Below are positions 62,766 through 64,000 of a stretch of DNA of 64,000 nt, in pieces. Made by a program: the position numbers and the translations under genes. Each line of letters starts with the position of its first letter. Position 1 is the first letter of the stretch. The notes below the pieces were generated by a model. The model did no database searches. It had not been told where the DNA came from and saw nothing but the letters and a program-made list of their open reading frames with translations. Source of the stretch: Parablautia muri (GTDB lineage: Bacteria > Bacillota > Clostridia > Lachnospirales > Lachnospiraceae); NCBI RefSeq assembly GCF_009917485.1, contig NZ_QZDT01000006.1:110712-174711 (forward strand), read 5' to 3'.

Positions 62766-62848
62766 CTGCAAGCAAAAATTAAGGGTGTAACCACTCGCAA
62801 CGGCTACACCCTGACAATAAAAATATAAGAAAAGGAAGGTATAAGGAT

Positions 62849-63040
62849 ATGACAGTTAAATTATTAAAACCGTACAAAGGTTTTGAAATCGAAAAATCAT
62901 ATGAAGAAAATGCAGACGGAACAATCAAGAAAGATACAATAGTGTATACTGCTTATGCGGATGATGAAGACAACGCTTTATTTGATGCAGCAAGAACGCT
63001 TGCAGAACTGAAAAAGAAAATTGATATTTATTTGAGATAA
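62849..63040 (+). CDS. Small hypothetical protein
   Basis: This 63-residue protein (MTVKLLKPYKGFEIEKSYEEN) has a beta N-terminus and a C-terminal helix (FDAARTLAELKKKIDIYL). AAGGAAGG precedes it. A hairpin (AGGGTGTA / TACACCCT, 62782-62812) separates it from the J-domain gene. Unknown function, likely co-transcribed. Confidence 0.6.
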   Translation: MTVKLLKPYKGFEIEKSYEENADGTIKKDTIVYTAYADDEDNALFDAARTLAELKKKIDIYLR

Positions 63041-63061
63041 GAAGGGAGAAAAAAAGATATA

Positions 63062-63235
63062 ATGACGAAAGAACACTTTGAAAACAATACCAACTGGAAA
63101 ATGACTTTTGAAGAATTTCAGAAATGCGACTGCACACAATGCGACAAAAAAGATTGTATACACCGCAACGCTTTTAGGCGTGTGCCTGTTATTGATGGCG
63201 GTTTAGGTTTATGCCCTAACTTGAAAGAATCATAA
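63062..63235 (+). CDS. Small cysteine-rich protein
   Basis: The 57 residues (MTKEHFENNTNWKMTFEEFQ) include C-D-C-x2-C-x4-DC and a C-terminal GLGLCPN, a possible zinc site. GAAGGGAG precedes the ATG. It lies in the rightward operon. Unknown function. Confidence 0.65.
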   Translation: MTKEHFENNTNWKMTFEEFQKCDCTQCDKKDCIHRNAFRRVPVIDGGLGLCPNLKES

Positions 63236-63266
63236 AATATCATTCACGAAAAGGAGATCAAACACT

Positions 63267-63527
63267 ATGAAGAAATCAATTAAAGCTATCGGAATTATCG
63301 CAGCTATGGGAATTATGATTGCATGTGCTTATCTGTTAGGCACAACACAAGCGGAAACAATCACAGAAATACAGACAGTGACAGAGACAAGGGAAGTTGT
63401 ACCAGACGGATATATACCATTCAATGATGATATTGTGGATATGAATACAATCGTTGACTTTACGGCTACTGAATACGGCTTGCAACTGTATTTTGAGGAT
63501 GGAAGCGGTTACTTTTGGGAAAGATAA
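63267..63527 (+). CDS. Small membrane-anchored protein
   Basis: The 86 residues have a basic N-terminus and one hydrophobic helix (IGIIAAMGIMIACAYLLG, about 8-25), then an exported-looking acidic domain with a VPDGYIPFNDDIVDMNTIVDF pattern and a C-terminal YGLQLYFEDGSGYFW. AAGGAG precedes it. It is the last gene before a terminator. Unknown function. Confidence 0.7.
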   Translation: MKKSIKAIGIIAAMGIMIACAYLLGTTQAETITEIQTVTETREVVPDGYIPFNDDIVDMNTIVDFTATEYGLQLYFEDGSGYFWER

Positions 63528-63560
63528 CAGCACGGTAAACAATAAACCGTGATACATGAT

Positions 63561-63593
63561 AAAGACTATGCGCTACAATGGTGCATAGTCTTT
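63561..63593 (+). terminator. Terminator of the rightward unit
   Basis: A perfect 11-bp stem, AAAGACTATGC / GCATAGTCTTT, with an 11-nt loop. A smaller hairpin (CACGGT / ACCGTG) lies just before it. Confidence 0.75.
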
Positions 63594-64000
63594 ATGTGCG
63601 GTTTATTTGCTTGTAATTGTATGGCTATCATGCGATTTTAGGCTTATTTTCGGCTTGGAATGGTTTCATTGATACATATTAGGGTAACGCCTAGAAGGTG
63701 GCTAGAATCGGTTTGTAGAGTGCTTATTTGTGGCTTGTTTATGGTCTGTATAATGGTGTAGGGGGAGCAAGCGCAAGGGTGTATGCCGGTAGGTTTACAT
63801 TAGTAGAATCTGATCATTTCTCACAAAAGGCTATAGCTGTTCAGCGCACACGTCACTCGGCTTTTGGAACCCTACCGAACTATCATATCAAAGGGGAGGG
63901 GGTAGTTTCCATTCCAAAAATAAAATCTCGAGTGTGTGAAATAATTTCTGTAAATTAAGATCTTCTATGATAAGTTAATAAGAAAGGTAGGTGCTTTTAT
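63594..64000 (+). other. Less AT-rich stretch without supported gene; possible IS256-type end at the window edge
   Basis: No convincing gene is seen. A 76-codon frame (63728-63958) lacks a ribosome-binding site. From about 63930, GAGTGTGTGAAATAATTTC followed by about 45 bp and an AAAGGTAGG ribosome-binding site just before an apparent start at the last bases resembles the left end of an IS256-family element, from memory only. The middle part (GGGGGAGCAAGCGCAAGGG) is unexplained. Confidence 0.3.

Larger units (their letters stand above)
23894..64000. mobile_element. Large integrated phage/plasmid-like element (right end beyond window)
   Basis: The left end lies between the phosphatase gene and the integrase. 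The stretch is more AT-rich than the chromosome to its left. It contains a Tn916-type integrase and excisionase, phage tail genes, a phage-type RNA polymerase, Topo VIII-like enzyme, tubulin GTPase, SF2 helicase, sigma-like factors, serine recombinase, toxin-antitoxin genes and a repressor/operator switch. No capsid, terminase, relaxase or type IV secretion genes are in the window, so phage, plasmid or conjugative nature is undecided. Confidence 0.8.

Noticed and set aside
63728..63958. A 76-codon rightward frame near the window end
   Set aside because: It has no ribosome-binding site and an unlikely composition, and its end runs into what looks like an IS terminus. Kept only as an unexplained stretch.
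23894..64000. CRISPR array
   Set aside because: No regularly spaced direct repeats with unique spacers were seen. The repeated motifs found are short, few and in regulatory positions.

Overview
The window looks like a low-GC Firmicute of the class Clostridia, probably Lachnospiraceae-like. I infer this from strong GGAGG ribosome-binding sites, consensus sigma-A promoters, a SpoVB-type flippase, an EF-G paralogue and the gap-pgk-tpiA cluster. No rRNA or complete tRNA gene is present, and no database search was possible. All homology calls are by motif recognition.

Region 1 (1 to about 23.9 kb) is ordinary chromosome: leuS, a membrane protein, an EF-G-like GTPase, aroF-tyrA (aromatic amino acids), a VanZ-like gene, the glycolytic cluster gap-pgk-(membrane protein)-tpiA, a PHP phosphatase, mnmA-iscU-iscS (tRNA thiolation and Fe-S supply), a SpoVB-like flippase, a GNAT acetyltransferase, a broken ISAs1-family insertion sequence with its target duplication still intact, and a low-molecular-weight tyrosine phosphatase.

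Region 2 (about 23.9 kb to the end, continuing past the window) is a visibly more AT-rich mobile element, transcribed mostly leftward. It starts with a Tn916-type integrase and excisionase. It carries two phage tail genes and then an unusual set of information-processing genes: a 1137-aa single-chain RNA polymerase of the eukaryotic RdRP/YonO type (DWDGD motif), a one-chain type IIB topoisomerase of the Topo VIII type, a complete ClpX, an SF2 helicase, a cold-shock-domain fusion, and an FtsZ/TubZ-like tubulin GTPase in an operon with two winged-helix proteins. Next come a fused HsdM/HsdS-like methyltransferase with a degenerate catalytic motif, bracketed by palindromes, and two paralogous zinc-metallopeptidase-like proteins.

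The right part (53 to 64 kb) is a module of small regulators: a LexA-type HTH protein, a serine recombinase with a dyad upstream, a PIN toxin with two tandem antitoxin-like proteins, an XRE repressor, an HNH nuclease, two tandem sigma-like factors, and a divergent promoter region. Copies of one operator (TACAC-N8-GTGTA) lie inside both divergent promoters and at the XRE gene's own promoter, which suggests a lambda-like switch.

Taken together the element looks like an integrated phage-like or plasmid-like replicon that brings its own transcription, topology, segregation and proteolysis functions. Capsid, terminase and relaxase genes are not in this window. Other notable points are a 19-bp motif repeated four times upstream of leftward genes, several genes that seem to start at ATA 8-9 nt after GGAGG, and a 1.1-kb ORF-free stretch that may encode a large structured RNA.
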